Assembly: GCF_900215605.1 (NCBI RefSeq)
Contig: NZ_OBEL01000001.1
Location: forward strand, 1,116,001-1,180,000
Length of the DNA: 64,000 nucleotides
Direction of reading: 5' to 3'
DNA from: Cohaesibacter gelatinilyticus
GTDB taxonomy: Bacteria; Pseudomonadota; Alphaproteobacteria; Rhizobiales; Cohaesibacteraceae
The notes below the pieces were generated by a model. It was not told where the DNA came from. It was given only the letters and a program-made list of their open reading frames with translations, and ran no database searches. Positions within the stretch are counted from its first letter, which is position 1, and the number at the start of each line of letters is the position of its first letter. The position numbers and the translations under genes were made by a program. Shown here in pieces: positions 1 to 8,083 of this stretch.

Positions 1-170
1 TGAGCAGTTGTCTCACCATAGGAGCTATCAGCTCCATCCAGGTCGCCTTTGCCATGGATCTGTATCGAGATGTTTTCTCCGCCAAGGGCGTTTTTGATTT
101 GCTTTGCCAGATCCATGCTGTTCTGGGACAGGACAACAATGGCAAAATTGGTTTCGTTCTTCAGGACCAA
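1..170 (-). CDS. cbiG: Cobalamin biosynthesis protein CbiG, N-terminal part (runs off left edge)
   Basis: This is a partial gene. The visible 56 residues begin LVLKNETNFAIVVLSQNS and continue to a GADSSYGETTA stretch, which matches the start of CbiG-type proteins (cobalt-precorrin-5A hydrolase family). In many alphaproteobacteria this domain is fused to CobJ, but the window ends before that can be tested. No ATG lies in frame near the beginning; a TTG at 170 is preceded by an AGAGGA ribosome-binding site, and the reading frame is closed by a stop just upstream, so TTG is the best start. The gene overlaps the end of cobI by about 10 bases, which indicates translational coupling at the end of the B12 operon. 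The identification rests on N-terminal similarity recalled from the family, not on an alignment. Confidence 0.7.
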   Translation of the reverse strand, partial: MVLKNETNFAIVVLSQNSMDLAKQIKNALGGENISIQIHGKGDLDGADSSYGETTA

Positions 171-865
171 GGTTCCTCTCCATCATAAATCAGGATCATG
201 GAAAAATAGGGGGCGCAATCATCGGTGACGTCTTTAAGCGGCATCACTTTTTCTGCTTCCAATGTGGCGCGCTCGACATATCCGGCACGTTCCAAAAGGC
301 CATGCTGTTCCAGCAAGGCGCGGATACGAGAAAAATGACGGCCTACCTTGATGATGGCAAAGGAGCCACCCATCGAAAGGCGGGCCTTGAATTCTTCATC
401 ACTGGCCGGGCCGGGAATGACTGACAGCACATCATTGCGCGCAGCCAATGGATGCTTCAGACGAGAAGCGCAAGCTGTCAGTGACGATACGCCTGGAACA
501 ATATCACTTTTGAAGCGATCTGCCAGACGATTATAGAGATACATGAAGGATCCAAAGAAAAAGGGATCACCCTCACAAAGTACAATCACATCCTCGCCTG
601 AAGCCAAATGTCCTGCAATCACCTCAGCTTCCCGATCATAGACGGTCTGCGCTGGAAAGCGATCGACGCGCATAGGCACAATCATCGGAATTTCCTGAGC
701 ATCATTGGCGATATGCTCAGCCACAATGGAGCGCGCAAAGCTGACGCCACTATCCGGAGCAGGATAGGCAATGACCTTGGCATTCGAGATGAGTTTGGCG
801 GCTTTCATGGTGATCAGATCCGGGTCTCCCGGACCGACGCCCACGCCATATAATGTTCCGCTCAT
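161..865 (-). CDS. cobI: Precorrin-2 C20-methyltransferase CobI
   Basis: CobI is an S-adenosylmethionine-dependent enzyme that methylates C20 of precorrin-2 to give precorrin-3A, an early corrin-ring step. The 234-residue protein has the tetrapyrrole methylase opening GVGVGPGDPDLITMKA near residue 7, the family's glycine-rich SAM loop. A second conserved segment, CEGDPFFFGSF, lies near residue 96. The length is normal for the family (about 230-250). It follows cobL by only two bases and overlaps cbiG, so it belongs to the riboswitch-led operon that starts near 7.9 kb. It could be named CbiL by similarity, but the aerobic context (CobN, CobL, CobH) favours CobI. Confidence 0.93.
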   Translation of the reverse strand: MSGTLYGVGVGPGDPDLITMKAAKLISNAKVIAYPAPDSGVSFARSIVAEHIANDAQEIPMIVPMRVDRFPAQTVYDREAEVIAGHLASGEDVIVLCEGDPFFFGSFMYLYNRLADRFKSDIVPGVSSLTACASRLKHPLAARNDVLSVIPGPASDEEFKARLSMGGSFAIIKVGRHFSRIRALLEQHGLLERAGYVERATLEAEKVMPLKDVTDDCAPYFSMILIYDGEEPWS

Positions 866-867
866 GA

Positions 868-2151
868 TTAGGATGCCAATCCTTCTTGTTTTTTAATGTC
901 ATTACCTTTGACATAAACCCACTGTGTCACCGGCATGGACGCTTTCCAGCCAAAATGCAGGCCTACAGGTTGAGCTTTGGCAATGGAGAGCCGGGTTAAT
1001 TCACCTCCATGCTCAGAAAAGCAAGAAAGCAAAAGAGCTTCCGACGAGAGTGTCACCGCATGGGCAACCAGTCGCCCACCTGGCTTTAAAGCATCAAGGC
1101 AGAAATTCAGGGTCTCGCTCGATAGACCTCCACCGACGAAAATCGCATCCGGGCCATCCAACCCCATTAAGCCATCTGGAGCGGTTCCATCGATCAGTTG
1201 CAGGCGTGGCACGCCCAAGGTCTTTGCATTGTGCTTGGCAAAGGCGCGACGCTTTTCTTGAGGCTCCAGACCAATGGCAGACGTGTTTGGAGCGGCGCGT
1301 AACCATTCGATGGCAATGGACCCACATCCAGTTCCAACATCCCAAAGATGGGCGCCGGGGCGTGGCGCGAGTTTCGCCAAAGCACTGGCACGAATATCGC
1401 GCTTGGTCATCTTGCCATCGTGCTCAAAGGCATCATCTGGCAAACCGGGACTGGTGGAGAGCCAGTTTCTGAAATCGGATGGAATTTCGACGGCAATGAC
1501 ATTGAGATCTGCAAAGGGCAGGGCGTCACCTGCCTCACTCAGCGCATGAGCGCTGGTTTCAATGATCTTTTCTTTCTCACCACCCATATGTTCCAGCACG
1601 GTAATCTCTGCATCATTCGCTCCGATCTCGCAGAGCTTGGACGCCAAGAGACTGGGGGAACCGCCATTCTTGGAAAGAATGATCAATTTTGCGCCCGGTT
1701 GAATATGCGGGACAATGCCCGCTGGATCGCGGCCATGTATGGTCAGAAGAGAGCATTTGTCGAGCGGCCAACCAATACGGCTTGCAGCTAGGCTATAGGC
1801 AGATTTGGCTGGAAGGACCCTTAATTCGGACCAGTCAAAGAAACGCGTTAGCGTTCCGCCAATGCCGCAAAACATCGGATCGCCAGTTGCCAGAATGACA
1901 ACTTGCTTGCCCTTCATCTCGGCAATTATCGAAAAGGTGGATGAAAAAGGCGATGGCCAAGTCATACGCTCAGCTTTGGGGCTGAGATCATCTGACACCA
2001 TATCCAGATGACGTTGGCCAGCCAGCAATATATCGCAATCCTTGATCAGGGACAGTCCAAGATCAGACAACCCTCTTACGCCATCTTCCTCGATGCCAAT
2101 CACCGAGATCCAAGGTTCGGGTCGAGTGCTGGTTGGTTTTTCGTTGCTCAT
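868..2151 (-). CDS. cobL: Precorrin-6Y C5,15-methyltransferase (decarboxylating) CobL
   Basis: CobL methylates precorrin-6Y at C5 and C15 and decarboxylates the C12 acetate side chain. The 427-residue protein is the expected fusion of a CbiE-like domain (about 15-230, with ATGDPMFCGIG at 88-98) and a CbiT-like domain (about 245-420) carrying a classical SAM motif, DVGTGCGS, at 271-278. It ends two bases before cobI and follows cobH by about 30 bases on the same strand. The start is an ATG just after a purine-rich stretch. Nothing is truncated; the two-domain fusion is the usual form in aerobic B12 producers. Confidence 0.95.
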   Translation of the reverse strand: MSNEKPTSTRPEPWISVIGIEEDGVRGLSDLGLSLIKDCDILLAGQRHLDMVSDDLSPKAERMTWPSPFSSTFSIIAEMKGKQVVILATGDPMFCGIGGTLTRFFDWSELRVLPAKSAYSLAASRIGWPLDKCSLLTIHGRDPAGIVPHIQPGAKLIILSKNGGSPSLLASKLCEIGANDAEITVLEHMGGEKEKIIETSAHALSEAGDALPFADLNVIAVEIPSDFRNWLSTSPGLPDDAFEHDGKMTKRDIRASALAKLAPRPGAHLWDVGTGCGSIAIEWLRAAPNTSAIGLEPQEKRRAFAKHNAKTLGVPRLQLIDGTAPDGLMGLDGPDAIFVGGGLSSETLNFCLDALKPGGRLVAHAVTLSSEALLLSCFSEHGGELTRLSIAKAQPVGLHFGWKASMPVTQWVYVKGNDIKKQEGLAS

Positions 2152-2184
2152 GAAATAATCCCTCCAATAATATGGAGATGCCTT

Positions 2185-2865
2185 TTAAATTTCGCGCCCC
2201 AAAGCCATCAGGGCCAATGCGTTCACAGCGCTGCTTGCCATGGGAGTTCCACCACGCCGACCGGTCAGGGTAATGAAGTCAAGACCAAGTTCCTGTGCTT
2301 CCTCAGCCAAAGCCTCTTTGGATTCAGCAGCGCCGACAAAACCAACGGGGAAACCAAGAATGAGAGCGGGCTTGGCCGCGCCTTCCTTGATCATCTCTAG
2401 CAAGCGGAACAGAGCGGTCGGAGCATTGCCAATGGAAACAATGGCTCCGTCCAGATGAGGTCGCCAAAGTTCCAAAGCTGCTGCAGAGCGAGTGGTACCC
2501 ATTCGCGCTGCCAAATCCCATACACTCGGATCATTCAGCGTGACAAGAACCTCATTGCCATTGCCCCCCTGTTCCACATCAAGAAACCGCCGGGTAATTC
2601 CGCCCGCAACCATCTGTGCATCCACCAATATTGGCCTTTGCTCTTTGAGGGCAGACAGGCCAGCCGCCACGGCGGCATTGCTGAAGCGTAAATCGGGGAC
2701 CAGATCGGTCATGCCGACGGCATGCATCAGACGTACGGCAACGGGACCCAAATCATCAGGGAGGGAGGCTAAGTCATGCTTAGCCTCTTCGCGAATGATG
2801 CGAAAGGATTCCTCATAGATGCCTTGAGGTGATTTGATATAGTCGTAGGTCGGCGTGGCCAGCAT
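2185..2865 (-). CDS. cobH: Precorrin-8X methylmutase CobH
   Basis: CobH moves a methyl group from C11 to C12, turning precorrin-8X into hydrogenobyrinate. The 226-residue protein is full length and has the RLMHAVGM segment near residues 45-52, with the histidine typical of the active site, and a conserved GFVGAAESKEAL stretch near residue 175. Its last residues, NALALMALGREI, are typical of the family. It lies six bases after cbiX and just before cobL within the riboswitch-controlled operon. The start is an ATG at 2865; no better in-frame alternative is visible. Confidence 0.95.
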   Translation of the reverse strand: MLATPTYDYIKSPQGIYEESFRIIREEAKHDLASLPDDLGPVAVRLMHAVGMTDLVPDLRFSNAAVAAGLSALKEQRPILVDAQMVAGGITRRFLDVEQGGNGNEVLVTLNDPSVWDLAARMGTTRSAAALELWRPHLDGAIVSIGNAPTALFRLLEMIKEGAAKPALILGFPVGFVGAAESKEALAEEAQELGLDFITLTGRRGGTPMASSAVNALALMALGREI

Positions 2866-2871
2866 CGCTCC

Positions 2872-4011
2872 CTAGTCCTTTTTATACATGCTGTTTGGCC
2901 CAAGTGGGTGATCTGCATGAGGATAAGGATGATGATGGTGATCATCATGGTCATGACTGTGTCCATGATCGTGTGAGTGATCATGTCTGTGAGAGTGACC
3001 GTGATGATGGTGCCCATGATCGTGATCATGGTGATGATGACCGTGCTGCGCAGGACCATGCTTCAGGCACTCATTATTGCACATATTATCCGTGCAATAT
3101 TCGCAATCAGCGGTCTCAACACCTTCCACATGATGGTGATGGCTTTCCTGTTTCAAGCCGACTTCATCTTCAAAGCCAAGAACCTGCGCGCGATATTTGC
3201 ACATCTGGCAGTTCATATTATTAGTGCCATCCAGAATTTCCTGAACGCGATCAACAAAGGTTTCGATCACATAATCCTGATCGTTCAGGTAGCCAGCTTT
3301 GATGAACTGGATATCTGGATTGCGTGCGGCAACTTCATCGGTGAAGTTATAGATGCGGCGGATCAGAATGCCGGTGAAGAGGAAATAAGGAAAGACGATA
3401 ATCCGCTTGTAACCAAGGCGAGCAGCATGCTCCAGCCCAGGTTCGACCAGTGGGAATGTCACGCCAGAATAGCAAACCTCGCCCCAGCCAAAACCCATAC
3501 CTTCCCAAAGCATACGCATCAATTTGCTGACATTGGAATTGGCATCAGGATCAGATGCACCACGTCCAACCACCATCAACATGGTCTCGGACAATGGCAG
3601 TTCGCCATGCTCTTCATTGGCCGCATCAACAGCTTCCTGAATGCGGGCAGAAGCAGCCTTGATCATTTTCAGATCCAGCCCCAATTCTCGACCATAGGTG
3701 ATCTTCACGCCAGGTGTCTTGGCTTGATAGGCGTTCAGAACAGACGGAATGTCATTCTTGGCATGGCCTGCTGCGAACAGCATACCTGGAACAGCAAGGA
3801 TATGATTGCAGCCTTGCTCCACCAGCTTGTCCAAACCATTGGAGAGAACGGGATTGGCAAATTCCAGATAGCCGTAATCAACAGGCCAATCCGGAAAGCG
3901 TGGTGCCAGACGTTCTGCCAGCTTGGCAAACTGGCCAACAGCCTCTTTGTTGCGGCTGCCGTGGCCACAAATCATCAGGCCTAGTTTTTCTTTTGGGGCG
4001 TCCTGAGTCAC
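2872..4011 (-). CDS. cbiX: Sirohydrochlorin cobaltochelatase CbiX, long form with His-rich tail
   Basis: CbiX inserts Co2+ into sirohydrochlorin or a related early tetrapyrrole. The protein has 379 residues with two chelatase-like halves: ICGHGSRN at 14-21 and AGHAKND at 81-87 supply the metal-handling histidines of the first half. The C-terminal extension carries MNCQMC at 266-271, the Cys motif linked to an iron-sulfur centre in long CbiX proteins, then further cysteines at about 303-315. It ends in an extreme histidine/aspartate tract (about 323-365). The start is GTG at 4011. Finding CbiX together with CobN in one cluster is noteworthy, because CobN performs cobalt insertion late in the pathway; CbiX may act on other intermediates or in cobalt handling. 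Confidence 0.9.
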   Translation of the reverse strand: MTQDAPKEKLGLMICGHGSRNKEAVGQFAKLAERLAPRFPDWPVDYGYLEFANPVLSNGLDKLVEQGCNHILAVPGMLFAAGHAKNDIPSVLNAYQAKTPGVKITYGRELGLDLKMIKAASARIQEAVDAANEEHGELPLSETMLMVVGRGASDPDANSNVSKLMRMLWEGMGFGWGEVCYSGVTFPLVEPGLEHAARLGYKRIIVFPYFLFTGILIRRIYNFTDEVAARNPDIQFIKAGYLNDQDYVIETFVDRVQEILDGTNNMNCQMCKYRAQVLGFEDEVGLKQESHHHHVEGVETADCEYCTDNMCNNECLKHGPAQHGHHHHDHDHGHHHHGHSHRHDHSHDHGHSHDHDDHHHHPYPHADHPLGPNSMYKKD

Positions 4012-4025
4012 GTCAAATCCCTATC

Positions 4026-4214
4026 TCATTGGCCGATCGCTCGGCTGGTCCTTAAAATGCAGGGATGGAAAAGGGCAGGGTTGGAACTCTCCAACCTGTC
4101 AATCTCTCCTGCAGGCCAGACTTGGTCTCCGAATTGGATCAACCGCACTGGCATGTGTTTCAGTTCCCTCAAGGGGAACACTGCGAAAGTTGTCCGGCGC
4201 CTGTCTTCAGGCAT
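4026..4214 (-). CDS. Doubtful small ORF between cbiO and cbiX
   Basis: An open frame of 62 codons from an ATG at 4214 (a TTG lies two codons earlier) fills the only sizeable gap in the cobalt-uptake/corrin operon. The product is basic and arginine-rich at the start (MPEDRRRTTF) and has no clear membrane segment, metal motif or recognisable domain. The ribosome-binding site is weak. It ends 14 bases before the GTG of cbiX, so it could be a small co-transcribed gene, or the region may be untranslated spacer with a leader role. I do not recognise the family. Confidence 0.3.
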   Translation of the reverse strand: MPEDRRRTTFAVFPLRELKHMPVRLIQFGDQVWPAGEIDRLESSNPALFHPCILRTSRAIGQ

Positions 4215-4251
4215 GGCCAAACGGGAAACCTTGTGTCTGCATCATGCCGCT

Positions 4252-4917
4252 TCAGGCATCTTCAGACTCTGACAGAATGCATCCGGCTTCCAGTTGAATG
4301 CTTCTGGTCTCCACTGCAGCACGAAACTGCCGGTCATGGGAAACGATCACCATGGCTTGGGGCAAGTTGACAAGAATGTCAATCAGACGTTTTGTCGTTT
4401 TCTCATCCAAAGCGTTGGTAGGCTCGTCCAATAACAGAATTTCTGGTTTCATAGCCAAGACCGTCGCCAATGATACCAGTCTTTTTTGTCCGCCTGATAG
4501 CTTATGCGTCACTCTATCGCGAAAAGCCGACAGATTGAGCTCGGCGAGTGTCTCGTCGACGATCTTCATGGCTTCAGTCTTGGAGTAGCCAAGATTGAGC
4601 GGACCAAATGCAATATCTTCGGCGACAGTCGGACAAAAGAGCTGATCATCCGGGTCTTGGAAAACAAGGCCGACGCGCCGGCGCAGTAACCGAAATTCTT
4701 TTTCAAATTTGTAATCGCTGCCGAAGGCTCTGATCGTACCGCCTTGTGCTTTGTGCAGCCCCACGATGATATGCAGCAAAGTGCTCTTGCCAGCACCATT
4801 ATGACCGGTCAGGGTGAGACGTTCTCCGTCCTCCAGATTCAAGCTGACACCATTCAGACAAGGCTCGAACCCCGGATAGGCAAAGCGGATGTCATTGAGC
4901 TCAAGAAGGGAGGACAT
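4252..4917 (-). CDS. cbiO: Cobalt ECF transporter ATP-binding protein CbiO
   Basis: This is the ATPase of the energy-coupling-factor cobalt importer. The 221-residue protein has a Walker A motif GHNGAGKST near residue 38, the signature LSGGQKR, and Walker B ILLLDEPT followed by NALDEKT. It is slightly short for CbiO (often 240-280) but all ATPase motifs are present. Its ATG overlaps the end of cbiQ by 17 bases, showing tight coupling. Metal specificity is inferred from the cobalamin riboswitch upstream and the flanking corrin genes; ECF ATPases alone do not reveal cobalt versus nickel. Confidence 0.92.
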   Translation of the reverse strand: MSSLLELNDIRFAYPGFEPCLNGVSLNLEDGERLTLTGHNGAGKSTLLHIIVGLHKAQGGTIRAFGSDYKFEKEFRLLRRRVGLVFQDPDDQLFCPTVAEDIAFGPLNLGYSKTEAMKIVDETLAELNLSAFRDRVTHKLSGGQKRLVSLATVLAMKPEILLLDEPTNALDEKTTKRLIDILVNLPQAMVIVSHDRQFRAAVETRSIQLEAGCILSESEDA

Positions 4918-5704
4918 TCAATATCTCCAGAGCCAACAGCGTCAGCATTGTCAGGCTGGCAAAACCGACAAAAACAGCATCAAGGCGGTCAAATGCCATG
5001 CGGTCAAGTAGATGAAACTGACCATTGAAGCCACGGCATTTCATGGCCTGCATGATGCGTTCTGATCGCTCGAATGAGCGAATGAGAAGCATGCCAACCA
5101 GATAGCCGAAGCTCTTGTAACTATGCCAGCGATTGGCAGGCTGAAATCCTCGGCACTTCATTGCAGTGCGCAGACGGTTATATTCTTCATGGAGCACTTC
5201 GATATAGCGTACAGTGAAGAGAAGCAAGTGAACCAAAGGGGCAGGGACCTTGAGACGGGCAAGCGCGTGCCCCAGCGTGACCGGTTCCAAGGTGCTGAGT
5301 AAGGCGAGCGTCGCCATAACGATGGCATTGGCCTTGAGCAAAATATCAATGCCTTTCATCACACCTTCATAGGAAGCGGCAAAACCAAAGACATGAAAGA
5401 GCGGTGTGCCCGCCATGGTGAAGGGAAGCATCACCAGCATGAAGATGATGAAACTATCCATCATGGCCACGCGCTTGATGGTGGGGCCGACTGGTAGCCT
5501 GGCTTGGCTCATCAGGGCAAAAGACAGCACCAAAGCTGCTAGAAGTAGAGGGATACTGGTAAGCTGAACGAGTGTGATAGCATAGGCGCTAAGAGCCACA
5601 ATCCGCACACGCGGATCCAACCGACGGATCCACATATGGTCAGTTGGTAACTCATGCCCTGTTATGTCATAGGCGCGGCCAGCTTGCTCCAGTATATCAC
5701 TCAT
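4901..5704 (-). CDS. cbiQ: Cobalt ECF transporter transmembrane protein CbiQ
   Basis: CbiQ is the T component that couples ATP hydrolysis by CbiO to movement of the substrate-binding membrane component CbiM. The sequence has several hydrophobic segments (for example around VALSAYAITLVQLTSIPLLL) and two short conserved cytoplasmic AMKCRGF motifs of the Ala-Arg-Gly coupling type. The ATG at 5704 shares a base with the stop codon of the preceding gene (TGATG), which decides the start over a TTG three bases earlier. It overlaps cbiO downstream. The length of 267 residues is normal. Confidence 0.92.
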   Translation of the reverse strand: MSDILEQAGRAYDITGHELPTDHMWIRRLDPRVRIVALSAYAITLVQLTSIPLLLAALVLSFALMSQARLPVGPTIKRVAMMDSFIIFMLVMLPFTMAGTPLFHVFGFAASYEGVMKGIDILLKANAIVMATLALLSTLEPVTLGHALARLKVPAPLVHLLLFTVRYIEVLHEEYNRLRTAMKCRGFQPANRWHSYKSFGYLVGMLLIRSFERSERIMQAMKCRGFNGQFHLLDRMAFDRLDAVFVGFASLTMLTLLALEILNVLPS

Positions 5705-6405
5705 CAAGCGGCCTCACTTTTGTTAGAAGAGCTGCCATTTGTCTTCATCTTTTGAGCTTCCCGTCTGGCTACCACATAAAAGCCAATGCCGAATAGGCCT
5801 ATGATGTACCCAATCCCACCCAAAATGGTCTGAAGATCATTCTTTTCCTTGTAAGCCGCAATTTCTTTACGAAGCGGCTTGGTTTCCAATCGCACGGCCA
5901 TGCGCAATTCGGACTTCAAAGCAGCCACCTCAGTTTTCACTGCAGTATTGATCATCTGCATCATTGCATCATTTGCAATGACCTGACTGCTGGAGCTGAT
6001 TGAAGAGCCTGTATCACCAACAGGTTTGACCATGGATGCTTGAGTTGCTGAAGGTTTCGCTGCGTCTTCAATTTGAGGAAGCTCGTCTTCAGCCATGCGA
6101 TAGACAGCGACATGCCCTTGGCCCAGATCCGCTCTGAAGGTCAAGGGAATAAGGCTGGTCGGTGTGAAGCGAAAAATGCCTTCTTCATCTGTCTTGGTCT
6201 CGCCGAGTTTGTTGCCATCATCATCCAAGACTTCGACCACAACATCCTTGGCCATGTCGCCATTGGAAAAGCCAATCTCGCCTTCAACAGCGTTTCCTTC
6301 GGCGTAAGCCGAGGCAATCACTTTATGGGCAAATGCGGGCATGGAACTGATGGAAATAGACAGCGCCAAAGCAAGGCCGAAAATTATTTTGGAGAGAAGT
6401 CTCAT
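5704..6405 (-). CDS. NikL-like accessory protein of the cobalt transporter
   Basis: The 233-residue protein has a signal peptide (residues 1-26, ending MPAFA), a carboxypeptidase-regulatory-like beta fold (about 27-105, with GETKTDEEGIFRF), a linker rich in Ser and charged residues with coiled-coil character (about 135-190), and one C-terminal membrane segment (GGIGYIIGLFGIGFYVVA). This layout resembles NikL, which accompanies NikK in some nickel/cobalt ECF systems and appears to take the place of the small CbiN subunit. It overlaps cbiM by ATGA and cbiQ by one base. The protein probably faces the periplasm and assists CbiM in capturing metal. The cobalt assignment comes from context only. 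Confidence 0.75.
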   Translation of the reverse strand: MRLLSKIIFGLALALSISISSMPAFAHKVIASAYAEGNAVEGEIGFSNGDMAKDVVVEVLDDDGNKLGETKTDEEGIFRFTPTSLIPLTFRADLGQGHVAVYRMAEDELPQIEDAAKPSATQASMVKPVGDTGSSISSSSQVIANDAMMQMINTAVKTEVAALKSELRMAVRLETKPLRKEIAAYKEKNDLQTILGGIGYIIGLFGIGFYVVARREAQKMKTNGSSSNKSEAA

Positions 6406-7049
6406 GACCGTTCCTCCGTATCAACTTGTCTCATATTGAGTTGGCTCATCACCTGAAAGAGCTCCGGCTTGACCGTATAAATCAGATAGACAGCGGCTGC
6501 GCTCAGCAATCCTTCAATGACCATCACGGGAATATGTGCCAGGAACACAAGCTTTACGGCAGGGATGAGGGATTCTTCTGACAGCGCCAACGAGATGCCA
6601 ACGAATAATGTTGTCAGAGAGATGGCCAACGCTCCAGCCAATCCGCCAAAGATTGCTGCCATGACTGCTGAACTGGCTCCAATCACGAATGGACGGAATA
6701 GCAACCCGACAATAACGGCAGGTCCGGCGATATTGACTGCATTTACACCCAATACGGTGATGCCACCAAAAGCAAAGAAGATTGCTTGCAATAATAGACC
6801 GACAAACAGCGCAGGAAATGCCGCCCACCCCAAAATCAGTCCGGCGAGACCATTCATGATCAGATGAACGCTGGATGGCCCAATAGGAACATGGATCAGG
6901 GATGCAACAAAGAAAGTCGCGCTTAAAACACCAGCAGCAGGGATTAGATCCATGTCCAGTTTGCGCAATCCAAGTCCGAGGCCTGCAACAGTGAGGACAC
7001 CGCCAGCAATGACGACATCATTGGTCAAAGCTGCATCTATGATATGCAC
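6402..7049 (-). CDS. cbiM: Cobalt ECF transporter substrate-binding membrane protein CbiM
   Basis: CbiM is the membrane S component that binds Co2+. In this family the free N-terminus Met-His-Ile forms part of the metal site. The frame is open from an ATG at 7106, but a GTG at 7049 lies seven bases after an AGAGGA ribosome-binding site and gives Met-His-Ile-Ile-Asp, so the GTG is the functional start. The protein then has about 215 residues with multiple hydrophobic segments and the conserved FFVASLIHVPIGPSSVH region, rich in metal-binding His. It overlaps the nikL-like gene by ATGA. It could be a NikM-type nickel importer, but the cobalamin riboswitch argues for cobalt. Confidence 0.9.
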   Translation of the reverse strand: MHIIDAALTNDVVIAGGVLTVAGLGLGLRKLDMDLIPAAGVLSATFFVASLIHVPIGPSSVHLIMNGLAGLILGWAAFPALFVGLLLQAIFFAFGGITVLGVNAVNIAGPAVIVGLLFRPFVIGASSAVMAAIFGGLAGALAISLTTLFVGISLALSEESLIPAVKLVFLAHIPVMVIEGLLSAAAVYLIYTVKPELFQVMSQLNMRQVDTEERS

Positions 7050-7111
7050 GGGCTGTCCTCTCCGGTATCTGGTTGCGGGTACGAGGGGTGGCGAACCACC
7101 CCTCAAGCGAA

Positions 7112-7906
7112 TTATTTGACGTCATAAGCGCGAACCCAAATGACGGCATCTTGGGAAAGCTCTTTGCCTTCATGTTCTTTTTTCGGACCAGAGCCAAGGG
7201 CTGCAAAGCCCCAGAATCCTGCCTTTGGAATGCCGAAAGAGAAATAGCCATTCTCATCGGACAGAGCAACAACAGCGCCGCCTGGCATAGGGCTGGCCTT
7301 TGGGTCTTTGGGGCTGTTGGTTTCCATATTTGGCTCTGCAGCCATATATTCGATCTCTATCTCAGCGCCGGCAACAGGCTTGCCCTCAGCGAGAACGCGA
7401 CCGGTAAAGGTGGAGCCTGCCAGAATATTGGTTGGTTTGTTCAGCGGTACAATTTCGGTAGCGAGACCAAGTGGTTCTTCCCAACCGGTTGGAATACCAC
7501 CTTTGTTCAGGAAACTCTTTGTCAGCTGCTGAATATAGATGTCCTCACTCCCCTCGTAATAAGGAGTAGGTTCAACCACTATGATATAATCACCGTTGCG
7601 TTTGATCTTTGCCGTGGCATCAAAGGCCTTGGCTTCATTGCTTGCGCCCTTGAATGTGATCGGCTTCAGGCTGTCCATCAGATCGATCTTCTTGCCTTTA
7701 TGCATCATGTAAACGGCTTCCGGCTTTGCCAGATCCATCACATGACCATTTTCAAACGGATGCCAGAAGATCAGTTTGAGCGGAACATCGCCTGCGCGCT
7801 CCAGATTCACCTCTGGGGTATAGGCCAGAACAAAATGGGCAGAAGAAGAAGAGATTGAGAGAGCGAGGGCGGCAGTTGCCAGACCCAGTTTTTTCAAAAA
7901 TGTCAT
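7112..7906 (-). CDS. NikK-like periplasmic DUF4198 protein
   Basis: This is the first gene of the downstream B12 operon. The 264-residue product has a signal peptide ending SSSSAH and a DUF4198 fold typical of NikK, a periplasmic accessory of nickel/cobalt ECF importers. A histidine right after the predicted cleavage site (AHFVLAYTPEVNL) and a later HPFENGHVMD segment could bind metal. The C-terminal half has a carboxypeptidase-regulatory-like region with SDENGYFSFGIP. The ATG follows a clear GGAGG. About 180 bases upstream of the start lies a cobalamin riboswitch, so low cobalamin should raise expression. The exact function (metal capture or delivery to CbiM) is inferred. Confidence 0.78.
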   Translation of the reverse strand: MTFLKKLGLATAALALSISSSSAHFVLAYTPEVNLERAGDVPLKLIFWHPFENGHVMDLAKPEAVYMMHKGKKIDLMDSLKPITFKGASNEAKAFDATAKIKRNGDYIIVVEPTPYYEGSEDIYIQQLTKSFLNKGGIPTGWEEPLGLATEIVPLNKPTNILAGSTFTGRVLAEGKPVAGAEIEIEYMAAEPNMETNSPKDPKASPMPGGAVVALSDENGYFSFGIPKAGFWGFAALGSGPKKEHEGKELSQDAVIWVRAYDVK

Positions 7907-8083
7907 TTTGCCTCCAACGAACGAAGTCGCATTATTTGGAGACGCGAAAGGCTTTGAACGATTGGAGAGGAGAGGGATGGAGGGTGGCTTTTGACTTTAC
8001 CAATTTCCATCTTTGTCTCGTCACCTAACGCACACCCCGGCGTCTTGATAGAGAGAGTGCTGTCTTGCAACAGCCGCACCAAA

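Noticed and set aside
2977-3984. Long plus-strand open frame over cbiX
   Set aside because: It is antisense to a well-supported cobaltochelatase gene, is driven by the His-codon tract, and has no domain of its own.
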